A stretch of DNA of 64,000 nt from Anthostomella pinea. Taxonomy: Eukaryota > Ascomycota > Sordariomycetes > Xylariales > Xylariaceae. The notes under the pieces are model-generated. The model saw only the letters and a list, made by a program, of their open reading frames with translations. It was not told where the DNA came from and did not search any database. The translations under genes and the position numbers were made by a program. Below, piece by piece: positions 9,911 through 21,416 of this stretch; the stretch's first letter is position 1; every line of letters begins with the position of its first letter. The stretch is taken from NCBI GenBank assembly GCA_963556695.1, contig CAUWAG010000003.1, forward strand, positions 1,488,001 to 1,552,000, in the 5' to 3' direction.

Positions 9911-11855
9911 TTGCTACGAGGTATTAAAGTTTATCAGCCGCTGAACCGCGAACGGCGGGAGTTCCGACTGGTGCGCATACACGATGACACCCCTGGCAAT
10001 GGAAGTCCCCCGAGCCAAATTGTGCTCACCTTCGAACACGCTTCGCTGGACGACCCGCCTCCTTATGTCGCCCTTTTATACACTTGGGGAGACGAGAGGT
10101 ATGCTCCCGCCGTGGCTATCAACGGCATTTCCACCACTCTACGACAGAATCTCTATGATGCACTACTTCAATTACGCAAGAACGGCTTACGCTCGTGGAT
10201 CTGGATTGATGCTATATGTATCAACCAGAGCGACAACCAGAGCGATGATGCCGAGAGAAGTTGGCAGGTCAACGAGATGCGCACAGTCTTGTCTCAGGCC
10301 GAGCAAGTCTACACTTGGCTTGGGCCCGAAGCCGACGATAGCGATGTTGCTATGCACCTGATTCGAGCAATCGCGAGGGAGGCCAAAGATGCCGGTCTAA
10401 CCAAAGAAGATCTGACAGGGTTAAAGTGGAAGAAAGGAAACGAAATGCTGTCTTTGGAACATAGGGACCATCGCGAGAAAGCGGCCTACAGTCTGGGTCG
10501 AACATTGACCCAGTATGAGGACCTGAAGTCAGAAGATGGGAAACAGAGTCGAGCCGTCAGGATGCTCGAAGCTCTGTTGCACCGCGACTATTTCTCCCGC
10601 GTATGGGTGATACAAGAGTTGGCCCTTGCAAAAGAGTGTGAACTCATCTGCGGCGAAAGTACTGTGCTTTTGCAAGAGCTGCTCATCGCGATCGCAGCAA
10701 TAAAGCTCGCGATCAGCTATTTCGAAGCCACTTTAGCCCCGGGAAAGAGGCGCGAGGACTTCTTCTTCCCATTTGACTGGACCTATACCAGACTGAAGGC
10801 TTTGGAAGTCCGTAGAGCATTGGCTACAAAGTCGGGCGTTCGTTTCTGCTATATCCTGCAGATTTACCACGCCGCCCCGAGTCGGCCGGTATATGCAGCT
10901 ACCGACCCAAGAGATGTGGTGTTTGGCCTTCTGGGGTGCGTACGAGATGCGGAAGCCCTAGGGATCCGTGCAGACTACACTATATCAGCTGCGAGGGTTT
11001 TTGCAGATATGACTCGAGCTTTCCTGGCCCAGTGCCCAGAGTACAAGCTAGAGTACTGCGCCTTTCCCAAAGAAACGCCGAACCTGCCCTCGTGGGTGCC
11101 AGATTGGCAGCTTATGGGGCGAAAGGGGATCAAGAGATTTCCTGTCAATTACAGCGGTTATTTCAAGGCTTCCGGCCAGCTACCCAAACCAACAGACCTC
11201 GGCCAATCCACAGACTGGAATGTTTTACGCTGGACTGGGTACCGCGTAGAGGCCGTAGCTGTCGTCATGGAGCCGCCACGATGGCACTGGCATCGATCTG
11301 AGTACCTCCCGGGGTGGATGGATAACGAAAGGAAATGGTATGATGATGCTCTTCGGTTCCATTCTACCGATCCGCCTGCAACTCACGGGGGAGAGGATGC
11401 GCTATGGCGCACAATGGCTTTGGATAAGCCATGTGGCAGATCTTCCTGCAAGACCACACCTGAGTAGACAAGTCTCGCTGCTCGGGTTTTTCGGTACGAG
11501 CAGTTAAAGCACGAAGATTTAACCCACGATGAACTCGCTTATATTGAGAGTCTGAATGTTGGTATGAACTTGTATGAACTTGGATCGCGTGGCTTCGCTG
11601 CTTCGCGGCGGTTCGTCTTACCATTCCCGAGTGAGGACCTTGTTCAAGACAGCTTCGGGCAGGATAGGTCTCGGACCGGCAGAGATGATGGTAGGTGACA
11701 TTGCCGTCAAATTCTGGGGTGTGGGATCCCCTCTCATCCTGCGATCTGATCTGGGCCGGCGGTATTCCTACCGGGGAGATGCGTATATAGATGGCATCAT
11801 GGACGGCGAATTTCTCGACACGAACCCCGAAACCGAAGTCTTTGAACTCGTTTAG
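9911..11855 (+). pseudogene. HET-domain (heterokaryon incompatibility) protein, apparently damaged
   Basis: The HET domain is clear: PYVALLYTWGD, SWIWIDAICINQSD, WQVNEMRTVLSQAEQVYTWLG and later DYFSRVWVIQELALA, AATDPRDVVFGLLG. The C-terminal HET tail continues downstream as GRIGLGPAEMMVGDIAV ... GDAYIDGIMDGE, ending at 11855, after a 70-nt intron (11562-11631) that restores phase. HET proteins trigger cell death or incompatibility when unlike hyphae fuse. Two defects are visible. A TAG at 11465-11467 stops the frame between the domain and the tail, consistent with CAG to TAG. No ATG lies in frame between the upstream stop at 9827 and the domain; the open frame at 9911 begins with TTG, so either a first exon was missed or the start is lost. 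The gene is convergent with the PRISE gene. Confidence 0.75.
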
Positions 11856-12063
11856 GACAGCCATGTCAGAGCTGCAGAGGTAATCAATCACAGATCACGG
11901 CTGCTGGTTTGTGCCTTTCGACTTGATAGATATTGCTCTCCGGGGAGCATCGTGTTCTCCTGAATGAAATGAACTGCAACCCAAAGGCCAAAGTTCCATC
12001 AAACGTGATCTTTCTCCCCTTGAAAATAGCATCGGCAAATCCCAACATCTCCGCACCATCCCT

Positions 12064-13468
12064 TCATATAATGAGCCCTGCTCGTCTGAATAACTCAAAG
12101 CTCTCCAACCAACCATCGGCAGGATCCCACTCTTCGCTGAAACCCGTCTCACGCAACCTCTTTAAGCTCAACTGCCGGTCAAACGTCAGCCATCTGCCAA
12201 CGCTATCAAGCTGCTGTCTCCCAGTACCAACCCCGTTTCGAGTCGCCCTCGGAAGGTCCAGAGCGGTAAAAACATGACTGTACCGAACGACATACTGTCC
12301 CGGATCCAGTGCATCGTCCCCTATGGTAGCCGCATGCCCTTCTTTCACAGATTCGGTGCCCACGAGTCCAAACCACGATGCAAGCGCCGGCCACACATCC
12401 CCAAAAGTAGATGGCTCCTCTCGATCCGCGACGTTGAACAATCGCCCGCCTCCACAGGTTTCCGGGTGAAGCGAGGCGTAGACCGAGAATCGTCCAATTA
12501 TAGTCCCGGAGACTGGACTGCAAAGGGCGCTGTATGCTTCCTTGTTGCCCGGGAATGAGACCTTGGCCGGCTCCTTGTTGCTGCTGGACTCGGTTCGTGG
12601 TTCGATGCCGTGGTTGTAGGCGTAAAGGGACAGGTACTGGCCCCAGTGTAGAGCTAGAGAGTATTGGGATCCGTTGGGCGTGAAGCCGATCTTGATATTA
12701 TAGGTAGTCAGCCTCCATCACTGCCGAGGACCTATTGATGGGACTCACGATAGCATCAGGACAGACTTCGCACCACGTCCAATCCTTCCCATGACAAGCC
12801 TCTGAGAGATACGTCCGATTGGCTGGGTAGACCACGGTCTTTGCATAGTCGGCCGGGAGGTTGTTCACCATGGACTCGGTCAATGGCGCTTTGAAGGTCC
12901 CATCGGCATTGTAGATGCCATAACCCTAGTCGTGTTCAGTCAGTCGACGTAGTTCCCCCAAGGTGTTCCATTGTGATTGATCGCCACTCACCCTAGTGCC
13001 TCCTGGGAATAGCACAAATTTCACGTTACTGCTCAGGGAAGAGAGCGACTCGACCACCTTTTCCAGCATGCCCTTATTGACCGCTACTTCCTCGATCGAG
13101 TCTTGGACTTGGGTGAAGACTTACATTACCGTATTAGCCATTGTTCTCTACCGTGACTGTTGGTGATGCTTACCGAAGTAGTAGACATGACTGACTTTCT
13201 CAATATCTTTCACCTTGGCTCTAAGACCATCTGCCAACTCTTTAGTTGTGGTATTTCGCAGGTCAATGCCTGAGACTAGCTGAAGCTCTGGCATGTTTCC
13301 TGGGCCATTGTTTGTCCATTGCGACTCTTCCACTTCGATCGGCCGGTTGGTGACTGCTGTGACTCGAGAGAACAGACCGGGTTCGGGGTAGCCTGATAAG
13401 AGCTGATTGACTACCGGCCAGCCGATGATGCCGGATGCTCCGAAGACTATGGCGTGGTAGTTGGCCAT
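12064..13468 (-). CDS. PRISE-like NAD(P)H-dependent reductase (extended SDR fold)
   Basis: Four exons (13468-13174, 13119-12992, 12925-12749, 12690-12064) give 408 residues, the usual size of the progesterone 5-beta-reductase/iridoid synthase-like (PRISE) family. The Rossmann nucleotide-binding motif is at the N-terminus (HAIVFGASGIIGWPVVNQLL). FVLFPGGTRGYGIY lies mid-protein, and an aromatic-rich stretch FTPNGSQYSLALHWGQYLSL follows. Family members reduce activated C=C bonds of enones such as steroids or iridoid precursors; fungal members occur in specialised-metabolite loci. The substrate here is unknown. All splice junctions are in phase and the frame is intact. A TATA-like site lies about 100 nt upstream. 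Together with the P450 it could form a small modification pathway, but co-function is inferred from proximity only. Confidence 0.88.
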
Positions 13469-13570
13469 GTTGGGGTGTTGTTGCGATTTGCTGCTTGCTG
13501 TACTGCGTTTCGGTGAGCCACTTCTGTGTAGTTTTTGTTTCCTACTCTTGTAACCCGGTTGAGTCGCATG

Positions 13571-13578
13571 CTTATATA
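13571..13578 (-). promoter_or_regulatory. TATA-like element of the PRISE gene
   Basis: TATATAAG on the minus strand, about 103 nt upstream of the ATG at 13468. Match by consensus and position only. Confidence 0.4.
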
Positions 13579-14801
13579 TGTTTCTCCTGACTGGCAGATT
13601 GGCAGTTGTAACATTAGCAGCCTTGGTTGAATCATTATGATTCATAGTGGAGTATGGGGCACGAGTTTTGCAGCTCGCTCCTTGCATCCAATGAGGGCTT
13701 CACTTGACCCCTGACAACATCGCGCGGCCAGGGGAGCAGTGTGACAAGTATACACGGCGGAGAAATGAGTCAAGACTAGAAGGTAACCCTAGATCGCAAA
13801 TATGCTGCATTCTAGTCACACGTCTTAGTAAAACTGTCGTGGCAAGCCTTTCTCAGATTGCAATGTTGAGAAGAGGGCAGCCCAGGAGGAGGGTATTCAT
13901 ATTGGGAAGACTGGGCCTCACAAAAATGGCTGTATACCTACCTAGTGCCAGAAGAGATTGGCAAACGGAAAGTGACAAACGGTGTGGGAGCCCGAGCAAA
14001 AGCAAGCGCTGGTAAGATTGGAACCTACTCCCATAGATATGGCTTGCAAGTCACTCCACCTGTGCCCGGAGCAACTTGTACCAACCTAGAAAGTAGTAAT
14101 CAGGACGCGGAATCGGGTTTGGTTAATGGTGTGAGCGTGCCGTATGCTCGCTGGTGCAGTGTGAAGAGTGCAATGTTGCAAGCCAGGTGCTTGCGAACAT
14201 TACTAGCACTATGGGGGTTATGACACCTGACAACATGTTAAGGTCTTCACGCTGGGTCGAGTGTTAGATGAGGTCGTTTGAGCCTGCTTGTAGCCAAGAC
14301 GAGTAAGGTACGTGTGTAAAGCAGCGATACATATTGTGCAGTGATATATATTGCACAAAAAGGTCAGTCGCAGTTTCTTTGGCTGAAGTCTGACAAGGAA
14401 ACAAGGAGTCGAAAGGTCTGATTGTGAACAACTCGGCTCGATCATCGCCTACACAGCTAGCTATCCCAACTAAAGCCTCTCCAGCGGTGGTCCGATCCCC
14501 TGCACAATACGGAACAATCCCTCCGGGTTGCCTGAGGTAACTATCTCTTCGATTGCCCTATAGAATTGTGGCCCATGCGTTTTCACGAATTTCAGCTTTC
14601 CCCTCCCTCTTTCTTTCAGCACTCCGATCGGGAGACGCATGCACCTCCAATAGTAGGTACCTATTAGTCGCCTTTGCGCACCTCAATTCTCGTCGTCCAC
14701 ATCATCCATTGTGAAGATCATCATCCTGCCAGAGACCATCTTCGGTCACCTCATCCCCTTTCCCATACAACTCGACAACCAACGCGACAACCAACTTCAG
14801 C
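13579..14801. other. Intergenic region
   Basis: About 1.2 kb between the divergent PRISE and F-box-like genes. No coding signal, RNA gene or repeat recognised. CT-rich stretches just before 14802 resemble a fungal promoter or leader. Confidence 0.5.
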
Positions 14802-16149
14802 ATGTCCGCTGCAACTCCCAGGTCGACCGACAAGACCACCGACGCCGACGCCGACACCGCCAACGTAATGCCTGAGGAACCTGAGCTAAGCCTTATCGAG
14901 GCCCTCATCCCGGACCTCAAGATTATGGTTATGGAGTACCTTGACCTCGACAGCTTGGAAACGTTCATCTGCCTCTCGCCCGCTGTCTACGAAGCGTTCA
15001 AGTCGCATGATGGAGCCATCGTATACCCAGCCATTGCCGACGCCGTTGGGGCGGACCTTGTGGCTCTCGCACACGCCCGACTCGTGGCAGCACACGCAAA
15101 CTGGAAGCCGAAGCCCCGTCGCCCAAACCTCGGTGCAGAATGAGTAGCTGATCTCATTCGACACATCATCGAGTTTGGCGACAAGTACCTTGCCGATCAT
15201 GCTACGAGACTCGAGACGCCGCGACAATACTTCACACTCCGTCGAGCCAAAGAGATTATCGCATTCCACGCCATGGTATCGGAGACATCAAGAGAGATAA
15301 GCCCGTATGCTGTAATGGCGCACTCCCCCCCAGGCACCGATTGGGGAAGAGTGGACGGTTGGGGAACAGTGCACGGTGCCTGTAGCCGTGCCCCTACGCC
15401 GAGGCCCATACACGAGCAACGAATCGCACGAGCGCTCTACATCTTGGAGATTACTAAACTTCTTGCACCATACGCGATCGACGAACCGGCGACTGGATAT
15501 CCGCACTCACCGTGGGAGCTGTTGTGGGCCTACTTCAAGCCATGGGAATACCACCAGGTTTGTCAATGGTAGATGAGGTCGCTTACCTGTCCGCGAAATG
15601 TAAGTCATCACTCGCAACATATTCGACACATCTACTTGCAACCCTACTGACTGAATTGAAGCACGTTATATCAATTTCGAAGAATACGAGATCGCGAGCC
15701 GATGGCTTTTGCAGCACGGTGTCTCTGGACTACGACAAGAGATACTATCAAGATTCCCCGGTTCAGGGCTGAGAGAGTACGCGAACTACATCCTTGATCT
15801 TGACGACATCGGCCTTGCAAGCTTTGGGCTCAGGTCTACACTATGGGTGCTTGGAGGTGACAGATTCTGGCTTCAGCAGGCAGAGGCAGAGGCAGAGGCA
15901 GAGACTCTGTCGTCGGACATCCAGCATATCCTGAAGAGTAGCCATGGCAGGGACACTGGACCCCAGGCTTGGTGGTGCTGGAGAGTCATCACACGATATG
16001 CGATTGAAGGATATGAGACTCCCCTCGCGGTACAGGAATACCGAAGAATGCCATTCTTCTACACCACCGCAGATTTGGACGGAGTTTTTGAAGACTTCCC
16101 GACGCTGGACCGCATGCTGGAGTACACGAAGGACAAGGTGGATTACTAA
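14802..16149 (+). pseudogene. F-box-like protein gene with in-frame stop and frameshift
   Basis: The N-terminus contains an F-box-like segment, ALIPDLKIMVMEYLDLDSL, followed by a long helical protein with no other recognised domain. F-box proteins recruit substrates to SCF ubiquitin ligases. The frame is interrupted by TGA at 15141-15143 and then continues open in the same frame to about 15571. A one-base shift near 15565-15573 is needed to reach the next coding segment (MVDEVAYLSAK). A 62-nt intron (15600-15661, branch-like CTGAC) then leads into the final exon ending at 16149. Because two independent defects are needed, this is scored as a pseudogene; a wrong gene model or assembly errors are the alternatives. 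Confidence 0.6.
15879..15903 (+). repeat. GGCAGA microsatellite inside the F-box-like gene
   Basis: Four tandem copies of GGCAGA, giving an alternating Ala-Glu tract (AEAEAEAE) in the reading frame. Length polymorphism is likely because unit changes stay in frame. Confidence 0.75.
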
Positions 16150-17061
16150 GAACCCACTTCACAAATAAGGCGGACTTAGGGCTCACGAGACTCATATTTT
16201 CCGCTTGGTAAACCAAGTTTCGGTTGTTTCTGGGCGGATGAAGGGATGCGAGTAGGCAAAGATGCTGCCTTTAGCATTGAACGGTTCCTCGTCGGAGCAC
16301 TCAAGAAGTCGCAGTCCACTTCATTGTTCCTAGGTAGCCTAATATACCCCATATCCCAAATCTTCTGGTCACTCTATCGTTGCCAGCATGTGATAGTACC
16401 TCAGTTGATGTGGAAGCAGTGCCGCCGAGAATTACCCTAATAGCTTTGAGTAGAGTGAGTGAGTAGATGGACAAAGTACTGAAGCAGCTGGACTGCTAAT
16501 GCTTCACCGGCACGAGCACAATTCATAAAACATTACCGTGACCCCTTGCTGAGACTTTAGTCCAAGGCCCTCTTGCGTAATCTATTATGTAGACTGATTG
16601 TATTGTGCTAGAAGTCAGAGAGTAAAAGATTCACGAAATTCAATTGGTATCGACAACAAAAGAAAAGTTTGGTTTCAGCGGAACACCTTCCAGACTCCTC
16701 CGTCGTCCTCCCTTTCCCATCGGATATAATCATACAGAGCGCACCCCAGCCCACGCACACCACCATGATGCAGCCGATGCCCAACCCCTTCCTCCAGAAA
16801 GCATCTCAAGGTTGGCATATATACTAATACACAAGGGCCCCGGATATTAGAGAACACCATAATTACGAGTCTTTTCAGACATGGCGCTGAGCTTTCGCCA
16901 TCTTGGAATTCCCTTTCCGCACTTGTCTCTGTCGCTTCCTTTGTTTCTCTGGCTGTGTGTTCTGGTCGTCGCCATCATCAGGCATCGTTGAACTCCTCGA
17001 GTCTCACCCAGTAGCCATCCTCCACCGCCAGCTGCGTGCGCTGCTTCGGAGCGGCGGTTAG
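16150..17061. other. Intergenic region
   Basis: Lies between two convergent genes. Only short overlapping frames and no family motifs. It presumably contains the 3' untranslated ends of both neighbours. Confidence 0.5.
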
Positions 17062-19886
17062 TCACGCAACGGCCTTCTTGGCCTTTTGCAAGATCTCGAT
17101 GCCCTCATCCCAGCCCCGCGACTCCGCGACCCCAACGGGCGTGCGGTCGGAATCGTCAACGGCCGTGAGGTCGACCCCCCACTTCTCGACCAGCATGGCC
17201 AGGATGCGCGCGTCGCCCATCTCGATCGCCTGGAACACGGCATTATAACCGCGGTACACCTTGTTCGGGTCCGCGCCCTTGGCGAGCAGCAGCTCGATGA
17301 CCTCGGTGTCGCCCTCCTCGTAGCGCCGCAGCGCCTTGATGAGGGGCAGGTGCTCGCCCGGCGCGTTGGGGTCCGCACCTGCCTCCTCGACCAGATAGTG
17401 CACTATGTCCTTGTGGCGCTCGCGGATCGCCGTGGTGAGCGGCGAGAAGACGCCGCCGTTGCGGTCCTCGACGCTGACGCCGGCGGCTAGGAGGAGCTTC
17501 ACGCTCTCGAGCTGATTCGACCGACATGCCAGCTCCACGACGCCCTTGAAGGCTCGCGGCTGCGAGAGCGCGGGTAGGAGGCGCTGGAGGACGGTGGGGT
17601 GCTGTACCGCCACTATATGCCACGAGTCAGTCAGTAACCGCGTCATTAGGTCTAAAAGGAGAAGAGGTGAGCTGAGGCCTGGTTGTACGTACTGCAAATC
17701 GGCCAGTCTTCGCCGCGGATGTTTGGGTTCGCCCCGTGGGAGAGCAGGAAGCCCACCATTTCCGGCTTGTTCTCGCGGATCGCCGTCGTCAGTCCTGTCG
17801 CATTGGTCTTGGGCACTTTATCATTCGGCGATACGCCCTGCTCCAGAAGCCACTTGAGAGCCTCCATGTTGTCGAAAGCCACTGCCGTCTCAATGATACC
17901 CTTGGGCGAGTTGAGGTTGGCGCCAGCAGCGACGAGCGGCGCCAGGTACTGCGGTCGGAAGTGCGTCACGCACTTGAAAGCCGGGAACTCGGCCGAGCAC
18001 ACGTTGGGGTCGGCGCCGTTGGCGAGCAGTAGTTGGAAGATATCGGCGTGGTCGTCGCGGATGGATGTGCACAGAGGGGTGTAGACGCCGTCCTTCTTCG
18101 CGTTCGGGTTCACGCCGGCCTTAAGGAGCATGCGGACGGACTCAATCTTGTTAATGGACGTCGCCAGTTCCATGATGCCGGGTGTCTTCTTGTGGTCCGC
18201 CCCGCGGGCCAGAAGGATTTTTAGGCAAGGCGGTTGGTACGTTGCTGGCCAGAGCATGTGCTTGGGACCCGGCAAGTTCGGGTCTGCCTTGTGGTCGAGC
18301 AGAGAAGTGACAATGTCGGGGCGCCCTGAAGTGATGGCCTCAAACAGCGGCGTTTTGCCTTCGTTGGTCTTCTTATTGGCGTCTGCTCCGTACTCGAGGA
18401 TGAGATCGACGAGTAGCTTGTTGCACGTCTTGCTGATGGTCTTGGTCAAGACCGTCTCGCCATCAACCAAGGTTGCGTTGCCATTTGCGCCATACATGAG
18501 GAGAAGACGAATGAGCTGTGGGTGCTCCTTGATTATGGCAACTCCGAAGGGACTCTCGTGGTTCGACGACGAGGTGAAGTTGGGATCAGCACCGTACTTT
18601 AGCAAGGTCGCGGCTATATCCACCAGCGACTGCTCGACTGCCGCAAATAAGGGTGTTACACCATCCCGGTCTGGTGTTGTTGGTTCTGCGCCGAAGAGCA
18701 GCAACAGTCTCACAGTTTCAGGGTCGCGCTGGGCGATGGCGTCTTTCAGGGGAACGTGGTTGTCTGGGCCTATCTCGGGAGATACGCCACGGTCAAGCAG
18801 CTGCTCAACCATCGTGCTGTTGCGGTCTTGGATAGCCGTCAGAAGGCTGTGTCTCAGAGCGGGAGCTTCAGCCCCGTGTGTGTCCCGTGGAGACCATCGA
18901 GGCATCTTTCCTGGATCCGCGCTTAGCCGAACAGCCTTGACTGGTTTGGAATCGAGAGTCAAGGCGGACGCGTCGTCGTCGATACTGAAATTGGAGAATT
19001 CGGCCAGGCTGATTGTCCTTGGGTCCACCAAAATGTCGGTTGGTGCTGTTGTTGGTGGACTTGTGATGATGCTCCGGGTCGAGACCGAGTGGTTCGAAGG
19101 CGTGGTCACTCTGCTGCTGGCAATCATCTCCCTCAGATCCGCCCAGCTCTCTGCGGCCGCTGGGTCGGAAAGACCTGATTGTGCGTAGCTATCATTCCGA
19201 GGGGGATAGCCGGTAGGCGAAAAGGGGTTTGGCGAAAGGGTGTTTGAGGATATCTGTCGTACCAGTGGTCGTAGTGTGGCCGGCCGTAGTTGACCGTCGT
19301 GTACTTCCTTCACGTGTGGTTGTGCCAAGTTCATCTTCGACATGCTGGCCACAGAAGCTGCTCCATCCATCTGGTCCAGAGCTGCAGCAAGAGCAGTATA
19401 GCCAATGCCAACTTGTTCTTTAATCTTTGCCTCGCCAACAGTCCACTGGAAGACCAGTGCGCTCATCCTTAGAGTTTCCTTCGTTCTCACGAGTGCCTCG
19501 GTCATCTTTCCGACCTCGTTGTCCGCAAACATCCTCCGCCAACCTCTTGATATCTTGCTACCTTTGCTCTGATGCAGTGACTTCGACAGCCAATTGTCCA
19601 GAATCTGAAAGTCGTTATGTGTCGTCTGGAACTTCTTGTCGAACTCCCCTACCATGTCAGGTGGCAGGGTCTGTTTATTCCTCGAGTATTGTGTAAGTCC
19701 GACTTCGATGGACCACATAATACGGCATACTTCCAAGAAGACGTGGGCTAGTTGGTTGACGTCTTGAGGAGAGGTGGTTGTTGTGCTATCCAGGTACTCG
19801 AGCATATGGATCGCGATCGTGTTGCCCAGGACGGTTGCCTTGTGGCAATGACCAAGGGCGGCCGTATGGAGCTTGTCGGCGACCAT
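17062..19886 (-). CDS. Large ankyrin-repeat protein
   Basis: Two exons (19886-17693 and 17612-17062) joined across a GTACGT..TAG intron give 914 residues. The first ~200 residues form a helical N-terminal domain (starting MVADKLHTAALGHCHKATVLG) that I do not recognise by name. A Ser/Thr/Pro-rich linker follows, then from about residue 370 to the C-terminus roughly 16-18 ankyrin repeats (GADPN, GVSPN and GANPN turns). The last nine or so repeats form a three-repeat super-unit present three times. Ankyrin stacks bind other proteins. The chosen start gives an N-terminus that looks conserved; an in-frame ATG at 20036 would add 50 residues. The frame is intact despite damaged neighbours. Confidence 0.88.
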
Positions 19887-20841
19887 GGCGCTATATAGAG
19901 CCGAATCGTTGCAGTGTATTCCGCTTGAATGCGACCTTGCGAGTTTGGGTGAGAGTATGGGGAAATGGTTGAGAAAAGTCAGATCAGAATCGACCCAAGG
20001 AAGAAAAGCGTCGTGAAGGTTGGTAGGACAAAGCAACGGGGTTCACGGCCCCGACTCCCGTCTTCGGTGCAGATCGAGCATCCTTCTACCCTTCCACCCT
20101 CGTTGGTGAATCCATTTATGTTTCTTTGCAGCAGTAGTCTCGAGCTCGCTAGTAGCAGACTAGTATAGATGGTGTCGAATCTATTATTGTAGTATTTGGG
20201 CAATCCCACGCCGGTGGTCGATAGCGTACCCGTTGGCGCCTGCTTGCTCCTTTTCAGCTCACCGCACAGGGACGAACGGGCATGTCTGCGCCGACATACA
20301 TGATACGCGGGCCAACAGGTCCGCCTGGCTGGGCAGGTCTGTAACATCTGTTTGCCGCCATGACCGAGGCAATCTGCAAAAGTCATAATTTGCCCACCGA
20401 TGTAGATTGCAAACACACACATAGTTGTACTATGCCATAGTGAACCACTGTGGTGGGTGTGTGAGCGTCAGCGAAGGTGGCCAACCCCGCATGGATCCCC
20501 TAGTAGCCCCTTAAGCCCGATAGGGGCCCCCTTTTGCCTGCGTCATCGTGATACCGGGATACCATGACTCGCTGCCCTGTCATCTAGTCTCCAGGTAGCT
20601 GGGTAGTCGGACAGCCCCCGCGACACAGGTACATAGCGCAGGAAAGATCTGGTCCTTCGCCGAGATCTGAAAGCGTAGATTATATGTTCCTGACTGGGAA
20701 GCGAATCCGTCCACTTGCACTTTTCCCTTCGCAATTTCCGGTCCACGCAACTCGAAGCGAGATCGATCTGCTTCGGGAGGCAACCGGACCCGCCAGAGAA
20801 CTCTTCCCCCGGATCTATGTGCTGTGGAAGCGTCTAGACAG

Positions 20842-20859
20842 CTGCTAGCGGACTAGCAG
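20842..20859. repeat. Inverted repeat CTGCTAG-CGGA-CTAGCAG
   Basis: Seven-base perfect arms separated by CGGA. The loop and arm sequences resemble the palindrome at 21051-21064. Confidence 0.7.
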
Positions 20860-21050
20860 TAGAAATTGATGCAAACAAGACGCTCGAGTCTACCGACCGG
20901 CTGGTCGACATGAATTAGTGTTGCGAGTTAACTAGTCTACTTCCGTGCACGAATGAGAGACTAAACTCGTGAGCCGGGGCTGATGGCGTGAAAGCTCTCT
21001 CCTTTGATGGGTCTGTGGATTTTTTCCAAAGTCGATAGCAAATAGTAACC

Positions 21051-21064
21051 GTCCGCTAGCGGAC
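21051..21064. repeat. 14-bp perfect palindrome GTCCGCTAGCGGAC
   Basis: Self-complementary sequence containing CCGCTAGCGG. A CGG-half-site palindrome of this sort is the shape bound by Zn2Cys6 regulators, but no regulator is known for it here. Confidence 0.7.
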
Positions 21065-21087
21065 TTTGATGAGCGGTTGAACAACAT

Positions 21088-21108
21088 TCGCCGAATGTCA
21101 TTCGGCGA
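21088..21108. repeat. Perfect inverted repeat TCGCCGAATG-T-CATTCGGCGA
   Basis: Ten-base arms around a single T. It lies about 310 bp upstream of the tyrosinase relic and 24 bp after the palindrome at 21051. Confidence 0.8.
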
Positions 21109-21416
21109 CCACTACCCTTTCCCATCCTACGCAGCATAATCGCCGCGGGAGCCCAATCACGTGTCTTCCTGCGTAGTAACCCGAAAAAGCTTCATCGGGT
21201 ACTGTTTCTCCCTAGTCGACTTTGTCGAGTGATGTTTCACCCCCCGATGACAGGGGCTCCGCATATTTACCATTCTGTCACAACTACATGAAGCTAGCAA
21301 GGCTTAGCATATAAGGATGAATCACTCCATGACTACGTCTGGGGTGCCCCTGACGAGGCCCCGATCCTGAACTGAACCAGATCCTGGACATCTTCTTCTA
21401 TGACAATTTGAAAAGA

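Larger units (their letters stand above)
19887..21416. other. Intergenic region with palindromic sequences
   Basis: No gene supported over about 1.5 kb. The right third holds several perfect palindromes and inverted repeats (20842-20859, 21051-21064, 21088-21108, and TCATCGGG at 21192-21199 paired with CCCGATGA at 21243-21250), which could be regulatory or the remains of a small DNA transposon. Confidence 0.5.

Noticed and set aside
9481..9927. Pro/Gln-rich open frame upstream of the HET gene
   Set aside because: It arises from a CAGCCACA-like low-complexity tract and shows no domain or start context; its end overlaps the HET reading in another frame.
15141..15143. Stop-codon readthrough or recoding in the F-box-like gene
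   Set aside because: TGA is followed by GTA, not by the CTA context of known readthrough sites, and the same gene also needs a frameshift, so decay is more likely.
18130..19188. Open frame of 352 codons on the plus strand
   Set aside because: It is antisense to the ankyrin gene, whose GC-rich codons keep the opposite strand open. The minus-strand frame has clear ankyrin repeats.
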